Below are positions 8,014 to 15,382 of a stretch of DNA of 64,000 bases, one piece after another. The notes under the pieces are model-generated. The model saw only the letters and a program-made list of their open reading frames with translations. It did not search any database and was not told the origin of the DNA. This DNA comes from an unidentified bacterial endosymbiont (GTDB taxonomy: Bacteria > Pseudomonadota > Gammaproteobacteria > Enterobacterales > Enterobacteriaceae): positions 2,728,001 to 2,792,000 of the forward strand of contig NZ_OU963893.1 in NCBI RefSeq assembly GCF_918797525.1, in the 5' to 3' direction. Positions within the stretch are counted from its first letter, which is position 1. Each line of letters begins with the position of its first letter. A program made the translations under genes and the position numbers.

Positions 8014-8200
8014 CAGTTTGGATATCGGAAATTATTGTACATTAAGCCTATGTTTTGAACTGCTCTCAATGCAAAAATAAGAAAGCCGCCAGATGGCGGC
8101 TTTCACGCATAAACTCAAATGAGTTTTTGAGTTTACACTCAATTACTCATTTTCACTTAACCATGCGTCGGTTAACTGGGGTCAATTTGGAGATCGGAAA
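8012..8200. repeat. Direct repeats around a small palindromic segment
   Basis: GTCAGTTTGGATATCGGAAA (8012-8031) and GTCAATTTGGAGATCGGAAA (8181-8200) are 18/20 identical and flank about 150 bases that contain the hairpin at 8081-8104 and a second imperfect palindrome near 8112-8137. No gene is supported here; the origin is unknown. Bases 8201-8307 hold nothing I can name. Confidence 0.5.
8081..8104. terminator. Strong hairpin, possible terminator
   Basis: GAAAGCCGCC (8081-8090) and GGCGGCTTTC (8095-8104) form a perfect 10-bp stem with loop AGAT. There is no clear T-run and no gene ends nearby, so a terminator role is only possible. Confidence 0.4.
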
Positions 8201-8307
8201 ATCGGTTTATAGACAGCAGTGTCTATTAAAGCCATTTAGCGATAACAAAACACTATTTTGAGTTTATTTTCCAGTGTCCACAATGTTTTGATTTATCCGA
8301 AAAATAA

Positions 8308-8345
8308 CTTAACGTGAGAAACCGTTCCGATGGGCGCCGAACCCC
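8308..8345 (-). repeat. Tn3-type 38-bp inverted repeat, right-end orientation
   Basis: The plus strand reads CTTAACGTGAG at 8308 and ends GCGCCGAACCCC at 8345. The outermost bases and the CTTAACGTGAG and CGTTCC blocks agree with the Tn3 terminus, and the length is exactly 38. It is of a different type from its neighbour at 8355-8392. Confidence 0.7.
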
Positions 8346-8354
8346 AAAAACATC

Positions 8355-8392
8355 CTTAGCGTAGGATATTTTCGTTTTCCAAGCTGCCCCCC
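8355..8392 (-). repeat. Tn21/Tn3-like 38-bp inverted repeat, right end
   Basis: CTTAGCGTAGGATATTTTCG at 8355 through the C-run at 8387-8392 is the reverse complement of a terminus matching the copy at 7667-7704. Together they bound a deleted transposon of 726 bases. It ends 11 bases from the stop of the repeat-protein gene. Confidence 0.75.
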
Positions 8393-8403
8393 AGAATGCA
8401 TGT

Positions 8404-8661
8404 TCATCTGCCTTCATGTTCGCCACCTTCGTGTTCACCGCCTTCGTGTTCACCGCCTTCGTGTTCCCCGCCTTCGTATTCACCGCCTTCGTGTTCACCA
8501 CCTTCGTGTTCCCCGCCTTCGTATTCACCGCCTTCGTACTCACCATGCAGGTCACTAATCGGGTGGACTCCGGTTCGGCTATCTTGGGTAGCAGCAAGAG
8601 CAGCCTGTCCCGACTGCGCCATGACAAAAATACCCACGCCAATCCATAATTTCATACGCAT
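8404..8661 (-). CDS. Secreted pentapeptide-repeat protein (GE[H/Y]EG)9
   Basis: An 85-residue protein from the ATG at 8661, with AAGGGA nine bases upstream. A Sec signal (MRMKLWIGVGIFVMAQSGQA, then ALA) is probably cut after residue 23. A short linker (ATQDSRTGVHPISDLH) is followed at residues 40-84 by nine tandem GExEG units with x = Y,Y,H,H,Y,H,H,H,H, and a final Arg. The mature chain is very acidic and Gly/His-rich, without Cys or Lys, and could bind metal ions. Other frames across the repeats lack a signal peptide. It is divergent from the Fe/2OG hydroxylase gene at 8725, with 63 bases between starts, which suggests that the peptide is its partner or substrate. I know no characterised family for it. 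Confidence 0.75.
   Translation of the reverse strand: MRMKLWIGVGIFVMAQSGQAALAATQDSRTGVHPISDLHGEYEGGEYEGGEHEGGEHEGGEYEGGEHEGGEHEGGEHEGGEHEGR
8410..8544 (-). repeat. Nine 15-bp tandem repeats within the secreted-protein gene
   Basis: The unit is approximately GGTGAACACGAAGGC. Units 2-4 and 5-7 form two 45-bp blocks (pattern Tyr-His-His) that differ at a single base, so the array grew partly by duplication of a three-unit block. Confidence 0.9.
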
Positions 8662-8724
8662 ACTGAATGTCCCTTCAATGTTATCATTACCATCCCTAAG
8701 GATTGCTTCGGAAAAGGATTATAC

Positions 8725-9387
8725 ATGCTGGTTATGATAGCCGATTTACTAAGCGCAAATGAAGTGAGCCATCTTTGCGAGAAAATGCGTCATGTTAATT
8801 ATGTTGATGGTCGTACGACTGCCGGACGTGAGGCACGGCCTGTGAAACAGAACAAGCAGGTTTCCCGTACCGATCCGCAGCTGGTAGAAATGCAAAAACT
8901 CATCCGGGATCGGCTGATGGGTAATGACCTGTTCCGTATGGCTGTCCGGCCAAAAACCATAGTCCCCCCCCTTTTCAGCAGCTATGAACAGGGCATGGCA
9001 TATGGAAGCCATGTTGATAACTCGATTATGAAAGGGGTGCGTACTGACGTTTCTGTGACCATTTTCCTTTCTGAACCTGACCAGTATGAAGGCGGTGAGC
9101 TGGTGATCGAGTCCACTGCCGGTGAGCAGGAGATAAAGCTGGCTGCAGGTTCTGCTGTAACTTATCCCACGACGGCCCTGCACCGGGTTGCGCCTGTCGT
9201 GTCAGGTGAGCGTTTAGCTGCAGTCACCTGGGTTCGTAGCTTTGTGCGGGACGCTGCTCAGCGCGAAATACTTTTCGATCTGGACACCGCCCGCCACAGA
9301 TTATTTGCTCAGTTAGGAAAAACATCAGAGATGGATCTGCTGGCAAAAACGCAGTCAAACCTACTTCGACGTTGGGTTGAGGATTAA
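8725..9387 (+). CDS. PKHD-type Fe(II)/2-oxoglutarate dioxygenase (PiuC/YbiX family)
   Basis: A 220-residue cytoplasmic enzyme from the ATG at 8725, with AAAAGGA seven bases upstream. The iron ligands are His96 and Asp98 (YGSHVDN) and His153 (TALHRVAP); Arg163 in GERLAAVTW should bind 2-oxoglutarate. Family members (E. coli YbiX, Pseudomonas PiuC) usually sit beside TonB-dependent iron receptors and their hydroxylation substrate is not established. Here the partner is instead the divergent gene for a secreted GE(H/Y)EG repeat protein. A C8 tract at 8964-8971 lies inside the frame, which is intact. The gene ends 90 bases before a Tn3-type inverted repeat. Confidence 0.9.
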   Translation: MLVMIADLLSANEVSHLCEKMRHVNYVDGRTTAGREARPVKQNKQVSRTDPQLVEMQKLIRDRLMGNDLFRMAVRPKTIVPPLFSSYEQGMAYGSHVDNSIMKGVRTDVSVTIFLSEPDQYEGGELVIESTAGEQEIKLAAGSAVTYPTTALHRVAPVVSGERLAAVTWVRSFVRDAAQREILFDLDTARHRLFAQLGKTSEMDLLAKTQSNLLRRWVED

Positions 9388-9477
9388 GTTAAATATCATT
9401 CATACTCGAAATTCCGAAAGGTTTGAAGGGCATTAAGGGGGCAGTGACGAACTGTACTGATGGCCAATGCAGTGATA

Positions 9478-9515
9478 GGGTTTTGATGCTCAGTGGAACG
9501 AAAACTCTCGTTATT
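9478..9515 (+). repeat. Tn3-type 38-bp inverted repeat, left-end orientation
   Basis: The block GCTCAGTGGAACGAAAACTC at 9488-9507 is identical to the core of the Tn3 terminus, with a G-rich outer end (GGGTTTTGAT) at 9478. It lies between the hydroxylase gene and a tnpA remnant. Bases 9388-9477 contain no gene. Confidence 0.75.
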
Positions 9516-9598
9516 ACGTCTGGCGAACAAACCTCAAACTGGGACAGGCAAAATACCTTTCGTTACGCTCAGCAGATAACAGTCTGTACAAAAAACAG
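9515..9598 (+). pseudogene. Second Tn3-family transposase C-terminal remnant
   Basis: The plus strand encodes YVWRTNLKLGQAKYLSLRSA, DNSLYKK, nearly identical to the minus-strand remnant at 7706-8013, so the two form an inverted pair. Only the last 28 or so codons are present. The TAG of the other copy is CAG here, so the frame runs on through the partial terminal repeat into the IS6 element. Confidence 0.8.
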
Positions 9599-9615
9599 GT
9601 TTGCGTAGGATATTT
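9599..9615 (-). repeat. Tn3-family inverted repeat truncated by the IS6 element
   Basis: TGCGTAGGATATTT is the inner part of the terminus seen whole at 8355-8392. After 17 of 38 bases it is replaced by the left end of the IS6-family element. Confidence 0.7.
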
Positions 9616-10414
9616 GGTTCTGTCGAATTAAGAAAAGGTCAGGTAACATGCTGTTTTTTCTTACGATACTGCCTGAGCATACCTCTGATACGAAGATCCT
9701 TCAAATGCCTGCATTATCCCACCGGGATCATTGCTCAGTGTGTCCGCTGGTATCTGGCTTATGCCCTGAGCCTGCGCAATCTTGAGAAGATGATGGCTGA
9801 GCGGGGTATCACCGTCGATCACTCCACGCTTCACCGGTGGATTATCCGGCTGGTACCTCTGCTGGATAAAGCGTTCCGCCGGTATAAAGGTTCTGTGGCA
9901 CGCCGGTGGCGAATGGATGAAACTCACATAAAAGTCAGGGGGAAGTGGAAATATCTGTACCGGGCCGTCGATACCTCAGGCCAGACTGTCGACTTTTTGC
10001 TGACCGCTAAACGGGTTGCGGCCGCCGCGCTATGCTTCTTTCGCAAGGCCATTCGTAATCACGGCGAACCTGAGAGGGTGACCATCGACAAAAGCGGCGC
10101 CAATACGGCAGCGCTGGCCACACTTAATGCCGGTAAACCTGATAAAGAAACTATCACCATCAGACAGAGTAAATACCTTAACAACTTGGTTGAGAAATAT
10201 CCAACGACGAATATGGCTGATGTTGGGGTTTAAAACGTTTCGGTGTGCGCAGACAATATTGGCAGGCATTGAGCTGATTAATATCATACGCAAAGGGCAA
10301 CTTCAGCATCCGGACGGAGATGGATTGTCTCCTGCAGACCAGTTTTACCTGCTGACTGCCTGAAAAAGTGGCAACGTACTTTCGACAGCACGCTGGTCTT
10401 AGTGCGACAGAACC
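9616..10414 (+). mobile_element. IS6-family insertion sequence, complete ends, inactive transposase
   Basis: Terminal repeats GGTTCTGTCG at 9616 and CGACAGAACC ending at 10414 bound 799 bases, the normal size for IS6 elements. The eight bases outside the ends (GGATATTT and AGACCCTC) do not match, so there is no target duplication: it was not left here by one simple insertion, or the region recombined afterwards. It forms the right edge of the island; yciO ends 30 bases further. Confidence 0.85.
9673..10363 (+). pseudogene. IS6-family transposase, frameshifted
   Basis: The frame encodes IPLIRRSFKCLHYPTGIIAQ, ALSLRNLEKMMAERGITVDH, WRMDETHIKVRGKWKYLYRA and VTIDKSGANTAALATLNAGK, with the DDE residues D (MDET), D (TIDKSG) and the E region of NNLVE. 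Directly after NNLVE about 11 bases (codons for QDHR) are missing, and the chain continues in another frame as RNIQRRIWLMLGFKTFRCAQ to FYLLTA and a stop at 10363. The start codon is also unclear: a CTG stands where the ATG is expected. Transposition therefore needs an enzyme from elsewhere. Confidence 0.85.
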
Positions 10415-10444
10415 AGACCCTCTCCCCTTACTTATCATTACCCT

Positions 10445-11065
10445 TTACAGGAAAGGCTTGACATCACCCGCACCTTCACGGATCACTTCTGGCGCATCTT
10501 CGGTTAAATCAATCACGGTGGTGGGCTGCTGACCGAGGTAACCGCCGTGGATAATCAGCTCAACCACCTTCTCCAGACGATCTTTGATCTCTTCCGGGTC
10601 AGACTCGGTAAATTCGCTCCCGGGCAGCATCAACGAGGTAGACAGCATCGGTTCACCGAGGATTTCCAGCAACGCCTGGGCAATCGGATTAGACGGTACG
10701 CGCATCCCGATGGTCTTGCGTTTTTCCTGCAGCAGACGGCGCGGCACCTCTTTCGTCCCTTTCAGGATGAAGGTGTAATTACCGGGTGTGTTATTTTTGA
10801 TCAGCCGAAACGCCACGTTATCAACATAGGCATAGGTCGACAGCTCGGACAGATCCCGGCACATCAGCGTAAAGTTATGCCCGTCTGGCAGTTGACGGAT
10901 GCGGCAAATACGTTCCATCGCCCCTTTGTCTTCAATTTTACAGCCCAGCGCATAGCCGGAATCGGTCGGATAGACGATAACGCCACCTTTTCGCACGATC
11001 TCCACGGCCTGGTTAATCAAACGCGGCTGCGGGTTATCCGGATGGATATAAAAAAACTGGCTCAT
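10445..11065 (-). CDS. yciO: YciO, Sua5/YrdC-family protein
   Basis: A 206-residue protein of the YrdC fold that binds nucleotides and double-stranded RNA. Relatives TsaC and Sua5 make threonylcarbamoyl-AMP for tRNA t6A; YciO itself is a paralogue with a poorly known role. The KxR-S/T-x-N core appears as KRKTIGMRVPSNPIAQALL and the N-terminal PTDSGYALGC pocket is present. Its ATG overlaps the rnm stop, so the two are coupled. The 3' end borders the island's IS6 element. Confidence 0.94.
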   Translation of the reverse strand: MSQFFYIHPDNPQPRLINQAVEIVRKGGVIVYPTDSGYALGCKIEDKGAMERICRIRQLPDGHNFTLMCRDLSELSTYAYVDNVAFRLIKNNTPGNYTFILKGTKEVPRRLLQEKRKTIGMRVPSNPIAQALLEILGEPMLSTSLMLPGSEFTESDPEEIKDRLEKVVELIIHGGYLGQQPTTVIDLTEDAPEVIREGAGDVKPFL

Positions 11066-11943
11066 ACTTCCCTCTCTTCAATTTGCTGCGGCTGTTCCCA
11101 GAGCTGCCAGACAGGCTCAACGCCAGCCGGTAACCAAAGCTTACGCCCCAGTTCGATCCACGCGCAGGGCTGATGAAAATCAGAGCCCTGCGATCCCAGC
11201 AAGCCATAATGACGGGCGTAAGCTGCGAGCTGCGAGCGCTCATTGGGAGCCTGCTGACACTGGGCGACCTCCATCGCTTCACCGCCGCATTCGGCAAAGT
11301 GCGCAAGCAATCTTTTCAGCCATTTAGCCGAAAGGTTATACCGCCCGGGATGCGCCAGCACCGCCTTTCCGCCAGAATGATGAATCACATCAATAGCTTG
11401 TTTTATTGTACACCACTGTGGCGGAACGTATCCGGTTTTCCCGCGCGCAAGATACCGTTTAAAAACGTCCGCCATCGTGGTCGCCTTGCCCGCCGCCACC
11501 AGAAAACGGGCAAAATGGCCTCGCGTGACCGCCCCACCCTGCGCCAGCTTGCGTGCGCCTTCCAGCGCGCCAGGGATCTGTGCCTTTTCCAGACGTTCGC
11601 CAATCTGCTCGGCACGCTGGTTGCGACGCATTTTTTGTTCTTGCAAAAATGCGAGCATTGCCGGATGGTCTATATCAATATTCAGGCCAACAATATGAAT
11701 TTCATGGTTTTCCCAAAGCGTTGAGATCTCGACGCCGGAAATCAGATCCAGCGCCAGCCCGCTACGGGCAATCTCGGCGCGCGCGGCAGGAATGGCGTCT
11801 GTCGTATCGTGATCGGTTATCGCCAGCGTGCCGACTCGCATTTCAACGGCGCGATGCACTAACGCTTCAGGCGTCAGCAGACCATCAGAAGCCTGAGTGT
11901 GGCTGTGTAAATCATAAATTATGGCGTAGGTGGTTTCGCTCAA
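11062..11943 (-). CDS. rnm: RNase AM, 5'-3' exoribonuclease of the PHP family (YciV/TrpH)
   Basis: The PHP-domain metal motifs DLHSHTQASDG near the start and TLAITDHDTTDAIPA mark this as the Rnm/YciV enzyme, which trims 5' ends of 5S, 16S and 23S rRNA precursors and hydrolyses 3',5'-bisphosphonucleotides. The TTG at 11943 is preferred: it has GGGAAG five bases upstream and gives the N-terminus known from E. coli (MSxTxYAxIYDLHSH). A GTG at 11958 would add five residues without a ribosome site. It is divergent from the trp promoter and overlaps yciO by four bases. Confidence 0.92.
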   Translation of the reverse strand: MSETTYAIIYDLHSHTQASDGLLTPEALVHRAVEMRVGTLAITDHDTTDAIPAARAEIARSGLALDLISGVEISTLWENHEIHIVGLNIDIDHPAMLAFLQEQKMRRNQRAEQIGERLEKAQIPGALEGARKLAQGGAVTRGHFARFLVAAGKATTMADVFKRYLARGKTGYVPPQWCTIKQAIDVIHHSGGKAVLAHPGRYNLSAKWLKRLLAHFAECGGEAMEVAQCQQAPNERSQLAAYARHYGLLGSQGSDFHQPCAWIELGRKLWLPAGVEPVWQLWEQPQQIEEREV

Positions 11944-12019
11944 AGCACTTCCCGTCACAGACTGGAGACGTCAAAAAAACCCATGATACCTTTCTGGAAT
12001 GAAATTATGAAATCAAGGG

Positions 12020-12053
12020 TTGACAATCGGCGAACGAACCAGTTAACTAGTAC
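12020..12053 (+). promoter_or_regulatory. trp promoter and TrpR operator
   Basis: The -35 TTGACA (12020-12025) and -10 TTAACT (12043-12048) are separated by 17 bases. The operator GAACCAGTTAACTAGTACAT overlaps the -10 box, as in E. coli, so tryptophan-bound TrpR would block polymerase. Confidence 0.93.
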
Positions 12054-12082
12054 ATAAGTTCACACGAGAAAGGTATCTGGAA

Positions 12083-12127
12083 ATGACGACATATTTTGCT
12101 CTGCACGGTGGGTGGCGCACGTCCTGA
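12083..12127 (+). CDS. trpL: trp operon leader peptide
   Basis: A 14-residue leader, MTTYFALHGGWRTS, translated from ATG 12083. Ribosome stalling at its Trp codons senses charged tRNA-Trp and decides between terminator and antiterminator. In E. coli and most relatives two Trp codons are adjacent (GWWRTS); here the first is GGG (12110-12112), leaving one TGG at 12113-12115. The rest of the leader transcript is conserved. Confidence 0.92.
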   Translation: MTTYFALHGGWRTS

Positions 12128-12130
12128 TTA

Positions 12131-12198
12131 ACGGGCAGTGTCACGCGTCTGCGAAATGCAACCAGATACCCGGCCCGCTCCCAAGCGGGCTTTTTTTT
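12131..12198 (+). terminator. trp attenuator
   Basis: Segment 2 (ACGGGCAG at 12130-12137) can pair with segment 3 (GCCCGCT, 12173-12179), or segment 3 with segment 4 (AGCGGGC, 12184-12190), the latter followed by eight T (12191-12198). This is the standard antiterminator/terminator choice before trpE. Confidence 0.92.
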
Positions 12199-12221
12199 GA
12201 ACAGAATACGAGAACACTCTA

Positions 12222-13784
12222 ATGCAAACCGCCAAGCCACACCTTGAACTGCTGGCCCGTGAGGCCGCCTACCGTCACAACCCAACCGCGCTGTTTCATC
12301 AGCTCTGCGGCGCCCGACCGGCCACGTTGTTACTGGAATCTGCCGATATTGACAGCAAGGACGATCTGAAAAGCCTCCTGTTAGTCGATAGCGCACTGCG
12401 CATTACCGCACTGGGAGACACCGTTACCATCAAGGCATTATCTGCAAACGGGGCGTCACTGCTGCCACTGCTGGATACCGCGCTGCCTGCTGGCGTCGGG
12501 AATGACCATCACCCACAGATGCGCGTCCTGCATTTTCCGCCGGTCAGCCAACTGCTTGATGAAGACGCCCGCCTTTGTTCTCTCTCCGTATTCGATGCCT
12601 TCCGCCTGCTGCAAAACCTGGTGACTGTGCCTGAAGACGAACGCGAAGCGATGTTCTTCGGCGGGCTGTTTGCCTACGACCTGGTTGCCGGGTTTGAAGA
12701 ATTGCCGGAAACCGAACAGGGCAACCGCTGTCCGGATTACTGCTTTTATCTGGCGGAAACCCTGCTGGTTATCGACCATCAGAAAAAATACACCCGCATT
12801 CAGGCAAGCCTGTTCACACCGTCTGCACCTGAAAAAGATCGCCTCGAAAACCGCATCGCTCAACTGCAGCAACAGATGACCGAAGTGCCGCCCGCACTGC
12901 CGGTGCAGCGTGTTGAAGAGATGACGTGCGACGTTAATCAGAGTGATGATCGGTTCGGCGCCGTCGTTCGTCAGATGCAAAAAGCGATTCGCGCCGGAGA
13001 AATTTTCCAGGTTGTTCCATCTCGTCGCTTCTCGCTGCCATGCCCGTCGCCGCTGGCCGCGTATGACGTTCTGAAAAAGAGCAACCCAAGCCCGTACATG
13101 TTCTTTATGCAGGACAACGATTTCACCCTGTTTGGCGCATCACCGGAAAGTTCGCTGAAATACGATGCTACCAACCGCCAGATTGAGATCTACCCGATTG
13201 CCGGAACGCGCCCGCGCGGGCGTCGTGCCGATGGAACGCTGGATCGCGACCTTGACAGCCGTATCGAACTGGAAATGCGTACTGACCACAAAGAGTTGTC
13301 CGAGCATCTGATGCTGGTCGATCTGGCGCGTAACGATCTGGCCCGCATTTGTACTCCAGGCAGCCGCTACGTGGCGGATTTGACCAAAGTGGATCGCTAC
13401 TCTTTTGTGATGCACCTGGTCTCGCGCGTGGTGGGTGAACTACGCAGCGATCTCGACGTACTGCACGCCTACCGCGCCTGCATGAACATGGGCACCCTGA
13501 GCGGTGCGCCAAAAGTCCGCGCGATGCAGTTGATCGCCGCTGCTGAAGGACAGCGTCGCGGTAGCTACGGCGGCGCGGTAGGTTATTTCACCGCTCACGG
13601 CGACCTTGATACCTGCATCGTGATCCGCTCCGCCTACGTAGAAGACGGAATTGCCACCGTCCAGGCGGGCGCAGGAATTGTTCTTGATTCTGTTCCGCAG
13701 TCCGAGGCTGACGAAACGCGCAGTAAAGCCCGCGCGGTATTACGCGCCATCGCTAGCGCACACCATGCACAGGAGATTTTCTGA
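12222..13784 (+). CDS. trpE: Anthranilate synthase component I
   Basis: A 520-residue subunit converting chorismate to anthranilate with ammonia supplied by TrpD. The tryptophan feedback site LLES lies at residues 37-40 ([10 protein letters not shown]). The chorismate-binding core is present ([50 protein letters not shown]). The stop overlaps the trpD ATG, giving coupled synthesis of the two subunits. Length equals that of E. coli. Confidence 0.98.
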   Translation: MQTAKPHLELLAREAAYRHNPTALFHQLCGARPATLLLESADIDSKDDLKSLLLVDSALRITALGDTVTIKALSANGASLLPLLDTALPAGVGNDHHPQMRVLHFPPVSQLLDEDARLCSLSVFDAFRLLQNLVTVPEDEREAMFFGGLFAYDLVAGFEELPETEQGNRCPDYCFYLAETLLVIDHQKKYTRIQASLFTPSAPEKDRLENRIAQLQQQMTEVPPALPVQRVEEMTCDVNQSDDRFGAVVRQMQKAIRAGEIFQVVPSRRFSLPCPSPLAAYDVLKKSNPSPYMFFMQDNDFTLFGASPESSLKYDATNRQIEIYPIAGTRPRGRRADGTLDRDLDSRIELEMRTDHKELSEHLMLVDLARNDLARICTPGSRYVADLTKVDRYSFVMHLVSRVVGELRSDLDVLHAYRACMNMGTLSGAPKVRAMQLIAAAEGQRRGSYGGAVGYFTAHGDLDTCIVIRSAYVEDGIATVQAGAGIVLDSVPQSEADETRSKARAVLRAIASAHHAQEIF

Positions 13785-15379
13785 TGGCTGACATTCTGCT
13801 GCTCGATAATATCGACTCCTTTACCTATAACCTGGCAGATCAGCTGCGTGCGAACGGCCACGATGTCGTCATTTACCGCAACCATGTTCCGGCCCAGACG
13901 CTGATTGACCGTCTGGCTACCATGCAAAACCCGGTATTAATGCTCTCCCCAGGGCCGGGCGCGCCAGGTGAAGCGGGCTGTATGCCTGAATTGCTGACCC
14001 GCATACGCGGCAAGCTGCCTGTCATCGGCATCTGTCTTGGACATCAGGCGATCGTCGAAGCTTACGGTGGCTACGTTGGTCAGGCGGGAGAAATTCTGCA
14101 CGGTAAAGCCTCCAGCATTGAACATGACGGCCAGGCGATGTTTGCCGGGCTGCCTAACCCGCTCCCGGTGGCGCGTTATCATTCGCTGGTCGGGAGCAAT
14201 ATTCCGGCCGGGTTGACCATTAACGCCTCGTTTGAAGGCATGGTGATGGCGGTACGTCATGATACGGATCGCGTATGCGGTCTGCAGTTCCACCCGGAAT
14301 CTATTTTAACGTCCAACGGTGCCCGTCTGCTGGAGCAAACCCTCGACTGGGCGTTACAGAAACTGGAGCAGACTAACACCCTGCAGCCAATTCTGGAAAA
14401 ACTGTATCAGGCACAAACCCTGAGCCAGCAGGAGAGCCACCAGCTCTTCTGTGCCGTGGTGCGCGGCGAACTGAAACCTGAGCAACTGGCTGCCGCACTG
14501 GTGAGCATGAAAGTGCGTGGCGAAAGTCCGCAGGAGATTGCCGGCGCCGCTACCGCCCTGCTGGAAAACGCCGCGCCCTTCCCGCGTCCGGAGTATCGGT
14601 TTGCCGATATCGTGGGTACCGGCGGTGACGGCAGCAACAGCATTAATATTTCAACCGCCAGCGCGTTCGTGGCGGCAGCATGTGGAATGAAGGTGGCAAA
14701 ACACGGCAACCGCAGCGTCTCCAGCCGTTCCGGATCGTCCGATCTGCTGGCCGCCTTTGGTATTAATCTGGATATGAATGCCGAACGTTCCCGGGAAGCG
14801 CTGGATGACCTGGGCGTATGTTTCCTGTTCGCGCCGAAATATCACACCGGTTTTCGGCACGCGATGCCGGTTCGCCAGCAGCTAAAAACCCGCACGCTGT
14901 TTAACGTCCTCGGCCCGTTGATTAACCCGGCGCATCCGCCGCTGGCGCTGATCGGCGTGTATAGCCCGGAACTGGTGCTGCCGATTGCAGAAACGCTGCG
15001 CGTACTGGGTTACACGCGCGCCGCCGTAGTACACAGCGGCGGCATGGATGAAGTGTCCCTTCACGCGCCCACGCTGGTTGCCGAGCTGAACAAGGGGGAA
15101 ATTCTGAGTTACCAGCTCGACGCCTCCGACTTCGGGTTGACCCCTTATCACCAGGACGCGCTGGCAGGCGGTACGCCTGAAGAAAACCGTGACATTCTCA
15201 CGCGCTTATTACAAGGTAAAGGTGAGGCCGCACATGAGGCCGCCGTTGCGGCTAACGTCTCTATGTTAATGCGTTTACACGGCGAGGAAGACCTCAAGGC
15301 CAACGCACAAAAAGTTCTGGACGTACTGCGCTCTGGCGCAGCTTACGATCGCGTTACCGCACTTGCGGCAAGAGGGTAA
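13784..15379 (+). CDS. trpD: Bifunctional anthranilate synthase glutamine amidotransferase / anthranilate phosphoribosyltransferase
   Basis: A 531-residue fusion. Residues 1 to about 195 are a class I glutamine amidotransferase with Cys84 in GICLGHQ and the LQFHPES histidine/glutamate pair; it feeds ammonia to TrpE. From about 200 the phosphoribosyltransferase attaches PRPP to anthranilate, with the [14 protein letters not shown] phosphate-binding motif and [15 protein letters not shown]. This is the usual enteric fusion. It overlaps trpE and trpC starts four bases downstream. Confidence 0.98.
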   Translation: MADILLLDNIDSFTYNLADQLRANGHDVVIYRNHVPAQTLIDRLATMQNPVLMLSPGPGAPGEAGCMPELLTRIRGKLPVIGICLGHQAIVEAYGGYVGQAGEILHGKASSIEHDGQAMFAGLPNPLPVARYHSLVGSNIPAGLTINASFEGMVMAVRHDTDRVCGLQFHPESILTSNGARLLEQTLDWALQKLEQTNTLQPILEKLYQAQTLSQQESHQLFCAVVRGELKPEQLAAALVSMKVRGESPQEIAGAATALLENAAPFPRPEYRFADIVGTGGDGSNSINISTASAFVAAACGMKVAKHGNRSVSSRSGSSDLLAAFGINLDMNAERSREALDDLGVCFLFAPKYHTGFRHAMPVRQQLKTRTLFNVLGPLINPAHPPLALIGVYSPELVLPIAETLRVLGYTRAAVVHSGGMDEVSLHAPTLVAELNKGEILSYQLDASDFGLTPYHQDALAGGTPEENRDILTRLLQGKGEAAHEAAVAANVSMLMRLHGEEDLKANAQKVLDVLRSGAAYDRVTALAARG

Positions 15380-15382
15380 ACA

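Noticed and set aside
8410..8544. Short tandem repeats that could suggest a CRISPR array
   Set aside because: The 15-bp units are contiguous, without spacers, and keep one protein frame; no cas gene is near.
8253..8642. Other frames across the repeat array (NTKAVNTKAG-like on minus, SCSPPSCSPP-like and FVFTAFVF-like on plus)
   Set aside because: They are by-products of a 15-bp repeat open in several frames. Only the GE(H/Y)EG frame has a signal peptide and ribosome site.
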